Shown here in pieces: positions 7,742-11,862 of a stretch of DNA of 11,862 nt (its first letter is position 1; every line of letters starts with the position of its first letter). Under the pieces are notes generated by a model. The model did no database searches. It was not told the DNA's origin and saw only the letters and a program-made list of their open reading frames with translations. The position numbers and the translations under genes are program-made. Source of the DNA: an uncultured Eubacteriales bacterium (lineage in GTDB: Bacteria; Bacillota; Clostridia; UMGS1840); contig USLP01000019.1 of NCBI GenBank assembly GCA_900555525.1, positions 1 through 11,862 on the forward strand, in the 5' to 3' direction.

Positions 7742-8837
7742 TATTTTCTCCAATTGATATGTAGAAAGCCATTAAATGTTCTGCTGTATCCTTCACATCA
7801 AATCCCGCTTTTTTTATTTTCGCAATTACATTCAATTTTTGTGTATCTGTCTCTAAAATCGCTTCGCACCATTTATTCGAATCATCTATCGGCAATCGTT
7901 TCACTAACGCCGACAAATCGACATCGGTCGTAATTTTATCCGAAATCAAACACGGCAACCCGGTAGCCTGTGCCTCCACAACTGTCACCGGCAAACCTTC
8001 CCACAGTGAAGGGAAAACAAATATATCCATAGCTTGTAAAAGTTGCGGAACATCTTCGCGACTTCCCGTTAAAATAACTTGATTTTCAATTCCTAACTCT
8101 TTAATTTTATGTTCAACCTCACTATGCAGTTCACCATCACCAACAAGCAACAACATTGCATCAGAACGTTTTTCTAATACCTTTACAAAAACTTCCAAAA
8201 GAAATATATGGTTTTTCGCCTCATGAAATCTACCGACATGCCCAAGCACGAATTTCCCTTGCAAACCAAATGCTTTTCGATAAGTTTCGGCTGTTTCTTT
8301 TGAAAAAAGATATTTGTCCGTATCTATTGCATTAGGGATAAAGATATAGTTGCTCCTTTGGCAAGCCTTAGCACCATAAAGCCATTTCCCTGCTTCATTT
8401 GAACAAGCCATCAAATAATCCGCCTGATATCTAAGCGGAAATTCCATTATCCGCTTGATCAGTCGACTCAAACCTTTTCCCTCGTTTGTGCTATGACTAT
8501 GAATTATTGTTTTTACGCCATATTTTTTTGCAATAGGAATATAAATTGAAGCATAGCTACGCACATGCGAATGAAGAATTTTATACTCCGGATGTTCTTT
8601 AAAAAATCTTTTCCAAATTGATCTCAATTTGAATATATTCTTCCCGTCAAACTTCGGAATAGTATATATTCTTCCGCCCAACGCAATTATCTCGTCATAA
8701 TAATCTTGATGTTTATCCGTATGAATTATAAAATCAAATTGAATCTTCGACCTATCAACCGCTCTATATAAATTCATCACCATTGTTTCGGCGCCACCGC
8801 GAGCCAATCCGCCTAAAACATGTAATACCCTAACCAT
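7716..8837 (-). CDS. GT4-family glycosyltransferase B (EpsF-like)
   Basis: A 373-aa GT-B glycosyltransferase close in pattern to EpsF/CapH-type enzymes of Gram-positive exopolysaccharide clusters. The N-terminal domain opens with VLHVLGGLARGGAETMV (GG at 14-15), followed by ILHSHVRSYASIY (87-99) and IIHSHSTNEGKG (111-122), a His-rich acceptor-side pattern typical of this group. The donor domain has HVGRFHEAKNH (Arg203, Lys208), LVGDGELH (231-238), the EX7E motif EGLPVTVVE (Glu280, Glu288) and AQATGLPCLISD (289-300). It likely adds one sugar to the lipid-linked repeat. The start at ATG 8837 is supported only by a weak GGAA about 10 nt upstream, but the N-terminus matches the family. It follows GT A by 63 nt and overlaps the deacetylase-like gene by 26 nt. 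Donor unknown. Confidence 0.9.
   Translation of the reverse strand: MVRVLHVLGGLARGGAETMVMNLYRAVDRSKIQFDFIIHTDKHQDYYDEIIALGGRIYTIPKFDGKNIFKLRSIWKRFFKEHPEYKILHSHVRSYASIYIPIAKKYGVKTIIHSHSTNEGKGLSRLIKRIMEFPLRYQADYLMACSNEAGKWLYGAKACQRSNYIFIPNAIDTDKYLFSKETAETYRKAFGLQGKFVLGHVGRFHEAKNHIFLLEVFVKVLEKRSDAMLLLVGDGELHSEVEHKIKELGIENQVILTGSREDVPQLLQAMDIFVFPSLWEGLPVTVVEAQATGLPCLISDKITTDVDLSALVKRLPIDDSNKWCEAILETDTQKLNVIAKIKKAGFDVKDTAEHLMAFYISIGENNVKIHNEA
7748..7753 (-). promoter_or_regulatory. Ribosome binding site deciding the deacetylase start
   Basis: TTGGAG is spaced 6 nt before ATG 7741. Its TTG is the only start of the longer frame, so that longer start would have to overlap the ribosome site and is unlikely. 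Confidence 0.75.
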
Positions 8838-8900
8838 ATTTTATAATTCCATTTCTATTTTTTAAGTTTGTTAATGTACTTCAATACAACCACCAACTTG

Positions 8901-9989
8901 TCAAACTTTTTCTCCAATTTCTTTTAAGTAAGCATTTATTACAATATTTCTATCAAACTCGCGTTCAACTTTCTTTCTACCGTTTAGTCCCATTTGATAA
9001 CGCTCGGCATTTGAAAGAGATAAAAATTTTTCAATCTGCTTAATCAAATCTTCGCTATCTTTTTGCTTAACGACAAAGCCGTTTATCCCGTCGTCAACGA
9101 CCTCACGGCATCCCGCTCTATCTGTAGTGATAATAGGTCTTGCGCAAGCACATGCTTCAAGCAGAACGTTAGACAACCCCTCTGGATAATATGTCGGATG
9201 AATAACACAATGAACATCTTTCAATATCGTTGCGATATCTTTCACCATTCCATGATATATTATCGTATCGCTCTCTTTGAGAATTTTCATTTGTTGTTCA
9301 TACTCTTTTTCACAAAAACCGCACACATGGAACCTTGTATAAGGATACTTCTCTTTAATATATTTTGCCGCTTCAAAATATTGGTCCACGCCTTTTTCTT
9401 TCATCAAACGCGAAATAAACACAAAATCAACTGTATCCGTGTTAGGCATTGGAGATGGCGTAAATCTCGTCAAGTTAACGCCACTCCCCGGCAACAACTT
9501 ATGCTTTTCAACATAAATTTTTTTATCAATGAAAAATTGTCTGTTTTCAGTGTTCTGAAAGAAAATTGTTTGACATTTATTTAATGCAAACTTGTAGAGC
9601 ATGGTCGTAATTTTTTGCATGATTCCGCCGTTTTCTACCGCCGTCCCCAAACCAGTTATATTAACGATACATGGAATTTTTAATTTTTTACAAGCAATAG
9701 CACCATAAATATTAGGTTTTATAGTATATGTAAACACATAATCCGGAGATATTTCTTTTAAAACTTTCTTATAACGTTTCAAAAGTTTCAAATCTTTTAA
9801 AGGATTCGTTCCATGCCTATCAAGTTGCGTTTCGTAAACAGTACACCCCATATCTTTCAGTTCTTGAACGAAATCTCCTTGAGGTGCCAGAATACTAACT
9901 GAGTGACCATCCGACAATAACCTTTCTACTAACTCTTTACGATAACCATATATACTTAAACCACTATTGCCTATAAAAGCGATCTTCAT
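8901..9989 (-). CDS. GT4-family glycosyltransferase A (CapM/PglA-like)
   Basis: A 362-aa GT-B enzyme. MKIAFIGNSGLSIYGYRKELV opens the acceptor domain; TYTIKPNIYG (88-97) and NITGLGTA (110-117) are characteristic of the GT4 subgroup that acts directly after a PglC/WcaJ-like initiating transferase (CapM, PglA). The donor domain has FISRLMKEKG (Arg194, Lys199), the EX7E motif EGLSNVLLE (Glu270, Glu278) and TDRAGCRE (289-296). It therefore probably adds the second sugar of the repeat unit. An in-frame ATG at 10025 gives 12 more residues, but it lacks a ribosome site and the extension is a charged non-family sequence. GAGGAG at 10000-10005 supports ATG 9989. An out-of-frame ATG 4 nt before it reads only Met-Lys-stop. 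The start immediately follows the stop of a possible 15-codon ORF. Confidence 0.9.
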   Translation of the reverse strand: MKIAFIGNSGLSIYGYRKELVERLLSDGHSVSILAPQGDFVQELKDMGCTVYETQLDRHGTNPLKDLKLLKRYKKVLKEISPDYVFTYTIKPNIYGAIACKKLKIPCIVNITGLGTAVENGGIMQKITTMLYKFALNKCQTIFFQNTENRQFFIDKKIYVEKHKLLPGSGVNLTRFTPSPMPNTDTVDFVFISRLMKEKGVDQYFEAAKYIKEKYPYTRFHVCGFCEKEYEQQMKILKESDTIIYHGMVKDIATILKDVHCVIHPTYYPEGLSNVLLEACACARPIITTDRAGCREVVDDGINGFVVKQKDSEDLIKQIEKFLSLSNAERYQMGLNGRKKVEREFDRNIVINAYLKEIGEKV

Positions 9990-9990
9990 T

Positions 9991-10038
9991 TCATTGTTTC
10001 TCCTCGTTTTTACTTTGTACTTCATTTGTGCTTTGCAT
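9991..10038 (-). CDS. Possible 15-aa leader peptide upstream of GT A
   Basis: A short frame encodes MQSTNEVQSKNEEKQ. It starts with ATG 10038, preceded at 8 nt by GAGGAG (10047-10052), a ribosome site as good as any in the operon. It ends in TGA (9991-9993), one nucleotide before the ATG of GT A. It starts 18 nt after the stop of the initiating transferase, which reads through to 10057. The peptide is hydrophilic, rich in Gln, Glu, Asn and Lys, with no recognisable motif and no membrane segment. Two readings are possible: a translated coupling ORF that delivers ribosomes to GT A, or a chance frame made by two ribosome sites close together. A stalling or attenuator function is not shown. Conservation would decide; none can be seen from one sequence. 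Confidence 0.35.
   Translation of the reverse strand: MQSTNEVQSKNEEKQ
10000..10005 (-). promoter_or_regulatory. Ribosome binding site of GT A, inside an upstream mini-ORF
   Basis: GAGGAG lies 10 nt before ATG 9989. It sits inside the 15-codon reading frame 9991-10038, where it encodes Glu-Glu, so ribosomes translating that ORF would cover the site. Confidence 0.65.
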
Positions 10039-10056
10039 TATCTGCACTCCTCAATA

Positions 10057-10818
10057 TCAAACAGCGTTTCTCTGTCCTGCAGGTTTCTCATCCATGCCTT
10101 GACTTACTATAGGCTTGACAGCCGTATCCGCAACAACAACTTCTTTCGTCTCAACGGGTTTATTTTCCGTCTTTTTTTTCTCGTTATCGGCTAAAACGCC
10201 CTCTTCTACTCCGTCACCTTTGAAAACTTTAGCTATAGTCATAAAGAAAATCTTTATATCGAGCCACAAGGAGAAATGTTTGAGATAATACGCATCAAAC
10301 GCGGCTTTCTTTGTGGGATGAGCGGCTAAGACATCACGACCGTTGACTTGCGCCCAACCGGTTACACCCGGGCGAATTTGATACATATCATAGCTTTCAC
10401 GAGCATCGTTCAATTCTTTTTCGTTAGCTTGTGAGGGACGATAGCCTATTAAGCTCATTTTGAAAGTCAGCATATTGAAGAGTTGCGGTAATTCATCAAT
10501 ACTGGTCTTTCTCAAAAAAGCGCCGACCTTAGTAATATAAGAATTTACTTCAGCATACTCATAACCGGCAACGTCATGTCTTGCTTCGACAGACATGCTT
10601 CTGAACTTTACGCAATTAAACAGCTTACCATTTTTGCCGATGCGTTTTTGAACAAAGAACACCGGACCCTTTGAATCGATTTTAATAGAAATCGCCACGA
10701 TTATGAAAAGCGGAGACAGAACAATCAACGCTATTAAGGCTATTAAGAAATCGGCGAGGACTTTTAAACCTCTATAAAATTTTTGTAATATTGTCAGCTT
10801 ATGTACTTGCTCGCTCAT
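10057..10818 (-). CDS. Initiating polyprenyl-phosphate sugar-1-phosphate transferase (bacterial sugar transferase, monotopic PGT)
   Basis: A 253-aa phosphoglycosyltransferase of the bacterial sugar transferase family (PglC/WcaJ catalytic domain). It has one hydrophobic re-entrant segment (about 21-43) ending near PLF, then DSKGPVFFVQKRIGKNGKLF (48-67), KFRSM (71-75), RKTSIDELPQL (103-113) with the catalytic Asp108-Glu109 pair, MSLIGYRPS (121-129), and RPGVTGWAQVNGRD (149-162). It transfers a hexose- or HexNAc-1-phosphate to undecaprenyl phosphate at the inner membrane face, the first committed step. It is the short form without the four-helix WcaJ N-terminal domain. An unusual tail of about 48 residues rich in Lys, Glu and Val (206-253) follows the normal domain end. 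The start overlaps the zinc-ribbon gene by 4 nt (ATGA). Its codon and base use look less AT-rich than the downstream genes. The sugar (Glc, Gal, QuiNAc4NAc, etc.) cannot be assigned. Confidence 0.95.
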   Translation of the reverse strand: MSEQVHKLTILQKFYRGLKVLADFLIALIALIVLSPLFIIVAISIKIDSKGPVFFVQKRIGKNGKLFNCVKFRSMSVEARHDVAGYEYAEVNSYITKVGAFLRKTSIDELPQLFNMLTFKMSLIGYRPSQANEKELNDARESYDMYQIRPGVTGWAQVNGRDVLAAHPTKKAAFDAYYLKHFSLWLDIKIFFMTIAKVFKGDGVEEGVLADNEKKKTENKPVETKEVVVADTAVKPIVSQGMDEKPAGQRNAV

Positions 10819-11006
10819 TCCGCTTTCTCCTGTTTCTTAAGATAAATTTCGTAATAACATTTTTGGCAGAGTTGCCCGGCTCCCTCGATATAATAGGCTC
10901 TCTCGCCTATAGGTGTTTCCGTCGAATAATCGGTTAATGCGCCGCAAACAACACACTTTTCTTTGTCTGCGCTGTTTTTCAACAATTGCTTTGTTTCTTT
11001 TTCCAT
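10815..11006 (-). CDS. Small CxxC...CxxC zinc-ribbon protein, first gene of the operon
   Basis: A 63-aa soluble protein with two cysteine pairs, CVVC (18-21) and CQKC (47-50), 25 residues apart, the spacing of a zinc-ribbon knuckle. Between them is a conserved-looking stretch TPIGERAYYIEGAGQLC (31-47). A charged N-terminus and a Lys/Glu-rich C-terminus flank it. A strong ribosome site AGGAG lies about 7 nt before ATG 11006. The stop overlaps the ATG of the initiating transferase by 4 nt, so both are made together in coupled fashion. No enzyme motif is present. Possible roles are a zinc-bound partner or regulator of the transferase, or a nucleic acid-binding regulator of the operon; I do not know a characterised function. 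The reading frame is convincing because of the paired cysteines, ribosome site and coupling. Confidence 0.85.
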   Translation of the reverse strand: MEKETKQLLKNSADKEKCVVCGALTDYSTETPIGERAYYIEGAGQLCQKCYYEIYLKKQEKAE

Positions 11007-11191
11007 TTTGTTCTCCTACGAGCTGCGCTCTTTTTTAATACTCTCACAGCCCGCGTATGCCCGGTGAAAAAGTTTATTATTTGTTGTAATTAGTCTTTTT
11101 TTAAAGCTATAAACAAACTCAAATTAGAAAACTCTTACAAACAAACGACTTTTCACTGTACATGACAAATTTATGATATATATATTTTTTC
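11007..11191 (-). promoter_or_regulatory. Long 5' leader of the polysaccharide operon
   Basis: About 185 nt separate the predicted transcription start (near 11191) from ATG 11006. The leader is mostly A/T with a GC-rich island at 11043-11066 and a small GAGC-GCA-GCTC hairpin (11020-11030) directly before the ribosome site. No riboswitch class, ops/JUMPstart element or intrinsic terminator could be recognised. Its length leaves room for post-transcriptional control, but none is shown. Confidence 0.45.
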
Positions 11192-11197
11192 TATTTA

Positions 11198-11226
11198 TTT
11201 ATACCATAACGCGGGCGGGTTGTCAA
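11198..11226 (-). promoter_or_regulatory. Sigma-A-type promoter of the polysaccharide operon
   Basis: Reading the minus strand, TTGACA (11226-11221) is followed after exactly 17 nt by TATAAA (11203-11198). A TGG immediately before the -10 makes it an extended -10 promoter. The spacer is unusually GC-rich for this region. The -35 is a perfect consensus. Transcription would start near 11191 and run leftwards into the zinc-ribbon gene. Confidence 0.75.
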
Positions 11227-11240
11227 TCTATATTCGCCCG
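11212..11240. promoter_or_regulatory. Inverted repeat CGGGCG-N17-CGCCCG straddling the -35 box, candidate operator
   Basis: CGGGCG (11212-11217) and its exact reverse complement CGCCCG (11235-11240) are separated by 17 nt, a centre-to-centre distance of 23 bp or about two helical turns. The -35 TTGACA of the operon promoter lies between them. These GC-rich arms stand out in AT-rich DNA. A repressor bound here would block RNA polymerase; the protein is not in the window. Confidence 0.4.
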
Positions 11241-11323
11241 TCGAAGGACTTTAAATAAGTTTAATTTTAAAAACTTTGCATTTTAGGACAACTTTGTTGC
11301 ATTATAAGCCAAGAACTTCGGTT

Positions 11324-11350
11324 TTCGACACTATTCGACATTGTTCGATA
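11324..11350 (+). repeat. Three TTCGACA-type direct repeats with exact 10-bp period
   Basis: TTCGACA at 11324-11330, TTCGACA at 11334-11340 and TTCGATA at 11344-11350 are spaced exactly 10 bp, so all face the same side of the helix. They lie between the two divergent promoters, about 50-75 bp upstream of the plus-strand -35. This looks like a cooperative binding array for a transcription factor. The region 11241-11323 around it shows no gene. Confidence 0.5.
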
Positions 11351-11400
11351 AAAAATATTAAAAAATCATAAAATTATTTTTATAATATTATTCAAATTAT
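11351..11400 (+). promoter_or_regulatory. A/T-only block, candidate UP element
   Basis: Of 50 bases only two are not A or T, and the block ends directly at the -35 box of the plus-strand promoter. A-tracts in this position commonly bind the RNA polymerase alpha subunit and raise promoter strength. It may also simply be AT-rich spacer. Confidence 0.4.
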
Positions 11401-11429
11401 TTGACGGCTATTCAAAAATGTGGTATTAT
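11401..11429 (+). promoter_or_regulatory. Strong sigma-A-type promoter on the plus strand
   Basis: TTGACG (11401-11406), 17 nt, then TATTAT (11424-11429), with TGG before the -10 (extended -10), each box one base from consensus. It points away from the polysaccharide operon. Predicted start near 11436. No protein gene lies downstream on the plus strand, so the product is probably the short hairpin RNA. Confidence 0.7.
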
Positions 11430-11435
11430 ATGTAT

Positions 11436-11519
11436 GCTCGTAGGGAAAAGGAGAAAAGAAGTGTAATCCGTTAAACACCTTCCGTTGCGCCGCAAGGCGT
11501 GGCGGAAGGTGTTTTCGTT
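11436..11519 (+). ncRNA. Candidate small RNA of about 80 nt ending in a terminator hairpin
   Basis: Between the predicted start of the plus-strand promoter and the T-run after the big hairpin there are about 84 nt. The 5' half is a purine-rich single-stranded tract with GGGAAAAGGAGAAAAGAAG; the 3' half is a 19-bp hairpin with a GCAA loop. AAAGGAG (11447-11453) is 7 nt from a GTG (11461), but this codon is followed at once by TAA, so no peptide is made. The exposed GGA motifs could pair with anti-Shine-Dalgarno-like sequence or bind an RNA-binding protein; this is speculation. It matches no RNA family I recognise. Confidence 0.5.
11473..11519 (+). terminator. Rho-independent terminator with 19-bp stem and GCAA tetraloop
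   Basis: Left arm 11473-11491 and right arm 11496-11514 pair completely, counting three G-U pairs, around a GCAA loop (11492-11495). The outer 11 pairs (AACACCTTCCG with CGGAAGGTGTT) are perfect. A short T-rich run follows. On the minus strand the opposite flank also gives a short T-run, so weak bidirectional action is possible. Confidence 0.8.
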
Positions 11520-11547
11520 CGCCCGAATTTTTTTATAAAGCCTTATA

Positions 11548-11699
11548 GCGCGCAAAAAAATATCGCCACCGCAAAAAAAGTACAACGGTACTTCTGCAAG
11601 CAAGAACATCACCGCGCAAAAAAGCCCGACACTGTCACCATAAGCGAAAACGTCGCTTCAAAAAACCGACACCACTACCGCAAACAAAAAAGCCCGACA
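11548..11699. repeat. Degenerate A-tract repeat zone with GCCCGACA and CACCGC motifs
   Basis: Five A6-A7 tracts (11554-11560, 11573-11579, 11618-11623, 11660-11665, 11686-11691) are preceded by C/G-rich motifs such as CACCGC or GCGCGC; three are followed by (GC)CCGACA. Spacing is irregular. Read on the minus strand they are TGTCGG(GC)TTTTTT units that look like decayed copies of the terminator 3' arm. A short hairpin (11578-11593, 6-bp stem) followed by T's on the minus strand is also present. Open frames across here are lysine-rich and not convincing. Confidence 0.4.
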
Positions 11700-11712
11700 A
11701 AAAGCCGGACTT
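11686..11712 (-). terminator. Rho-independent terminator downstream of the rRNA methyltransferase gene
   Basis: On the minus strand AAGTCCGGC, a TTTTT loop and GTCGGGCTT form a 9-bp stem (two G-U pairs) followed by a T-run through 11686. It lies 57 nt after the methyltransferase stop and separates that gene from the regulatory gap. Confidence 0.75.
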
Positions 11713-11732
11713 AATATCAAATTATTTGCCGT

Positions 11733-11758
11733 TTAGGGATTTGATTATTTATCCCTAA
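11733..11758. repeat. 8-bp inverted repeat TTAGGGAT-N10-ATCCCTAA
   Basis: Perfect 8-bp arms at 11733-11740 and 11751-11758 lie between the methyltransferase stop and its terminator. There is no T-run after it on either strand, so it is an RNA stem or protein site rather than a terminator. Confidence 0.5.
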
Positions 11759-11768
11759 CGAATTTCAA

Positions 11769-11862
11769 TTAGTTTTTTTTTGAAAACACGACAAGCGTTT
11801 CGACATTGGAAGTCTGCGCAAACATATCGTACAAGCGCACGTTTTCTATTTTATACGCGCCG
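11769..11862 (-). CDS. rlmD: 23S rRNA (uracil-5-)-methyltransferase, RlmD/RumA family (partial, C-terminus only)
   Basis: Thirty C-terminal residues are visible, ending at TAA 11769-11771; the gene enters from beyond the right edge. The sequence Y-K-I-E-N-V followed by DMFAQTSNVETLVVFSK matches the strongly conserved end of the TrmA/RumA methyltransferase family, in which D-M-F-P-x-T-x-H/N-x-E surrounds the base-binding region. These enzymes add a methyl group from S-adenosylmethionine to C5 of specific uridines in 23S rRNA. Here the usual Pro after DMF is Ala. The catalytic Cys is outside the window. This is a housekeeping gene, transcribed in the same direction as the polysaccharide operon but insulated by a terminator. 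Whether it is RlmD, RlmC or a dual RlmCD type cannot be told from the tail. Confidence 0.85.
   Translation of the reverse strand, partial: GAYKIENVRLYDMFAQTSNVETLVVFSKKN

Noticed and set aside
8855..8917. 20-codon minus-strand frame (TTG start) MEKKFDKLVVVLKYINKLKK overlapping the end of GT A
   Set aside because: No ribosome site and very AT-rich. It could be a frameshifted tail of GT A, but GT A already ends at a normal family length, so chance is the simpler explanation.
9063..9584. Long plus-strand frame of 173 codons inside GT A
   Set aside because: It is antisense to a gene with full GT4 motifs, has no ribosome site or recognisable domain, and is a shadow of the coding strand.
11007..11191. 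Riboswitch or ops/JUMPstart antitermination element in the operon leader
   Set aside because: No recognisable conserved core of common riboswitches and no GGCGGTAG-type element; only a small hairpin and a GC-rich island can be seen.
11430..11474. 14-codon plus-strand frame from ATG 11430 and 10-codon frame from ATG 11434
   Set aside because: Both ATGs lie upstream of the predicted transcription start, so they are not on the RNA, and neither has a ribosome site.
11412..11612. 66-codon minus-strand frame across the promoter/hairpin
   Set aside because: It runs through the hairpin and the -10 region of the plus-strand promoter, has no ribosome site and no protein-like pattern.
11499..11714. 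71-codon plus-strand frame starting with GTG in the terminator hairpin
   Set aside because: Its start lies in the right arm of a stable hairpin without a ribosome site, its composition is lysine-rich low complexity from A-tracts, and it ends in the opposing terminator.
1..11862. CRISPR array, insertion sequence, tRNA or rRNA genes
   Set aside because: No regularly spaced repeats of the right size, no transposase reading frame or terminal repeats, and no cloverleaf or rRNA sequence was seen on either strand.

Overview
The window is a polysaccharide (capsule/exopolysaccharide) biosynthesis locus of the Wzx/Wzy type. Almost everything is on the minus strand, so the operon reads from about position 11200 down to position 1. 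The organism looks like a low-GC Gram-positive bacterium, probably Bacillota/Clostridia. Supporting signs are AT-rich DNA, strong GGAG-type ribosome sites, TTG starts, sigma-A promoters with TGn extended -10 boxes, and the style of the EpsF-like glycosyltransferases. Genus cannot be read from the sequence.

Operon in order of transcription: promoter (11198-11226) and a leader of about 185 nt; a 63-aa CxxC/CxxC zinc-ribbon protein (10815-11006); the initiating membrane phosphoglycosyltransferase (10057-10818); a possible 15-codon leader ORF (9991-10038); GT4 glycosyltransferase A (8901-9989); GT4 B, EpsF-like (7716-8837); a DUF2334/polysaccharide-deacetylase-like protein (7028-7741); GT4 C (5955-7031); GT4 D (4824-5909); Wzy polymerase (3508-4827); divergent GT4 E (2439-3536); hexapeptide acetyltransferase (1901-2422); Wzx flippase (387-1880); and the N-terminal third of a UDP-sugar epimerase (1-275), cut by the window edge. 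Many junctions overlap by 4-29 nt, which argues for one translationally coupled operon. Five start codons are moved inward from the longest reading frame because a clear ribosome site sits inside it (1880, 2422, 5909, 7741, 9989).

How it would work: the initiating transferase puts a sugar-1-phosphate on undecaprenyl phosphate. Up to five GT4 enzymes extend it, so the repeat would be about six sugars if each adds one. The acetyltransferase and the deacetylase-like protein may decorate or trim it. Wzx flips the lipid-linked unit and Wzy polymerises it. The epimerase probably supplies a nucleotide sugar such as UDP-galacturonate. No chain-length regulator, tyrosine kinase/phosphatase or LytR-type attachment protein is present in this window.

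The 762-bp gap 11007-11768 is regulatory. It contains the operon promoter with an inverted repeat straddling its -35 box, three TTCGACA-type repeats spaced exactly 10 bp, an almost pure A/T block, and a consensus-like promoter on the plus strand. That promoter appears to drive an RNA of about 80 nt ending in a 19-bp hairpin with a GCAA loop. Beyond it lies an A-tract repeat zone and a rho-independent terminator for the gene at the right edge, the C-terminus of an RlmD/RumA-type rRNA methyltransferase (11769-11862). That gene is housekeeping, so the polysaccharide cluster probably begins at this boundary. By eye the distal glycan genes are more AT-rich than the initiating transferase, consistent with an exchangeable serotype cassette behind a more conserved head.
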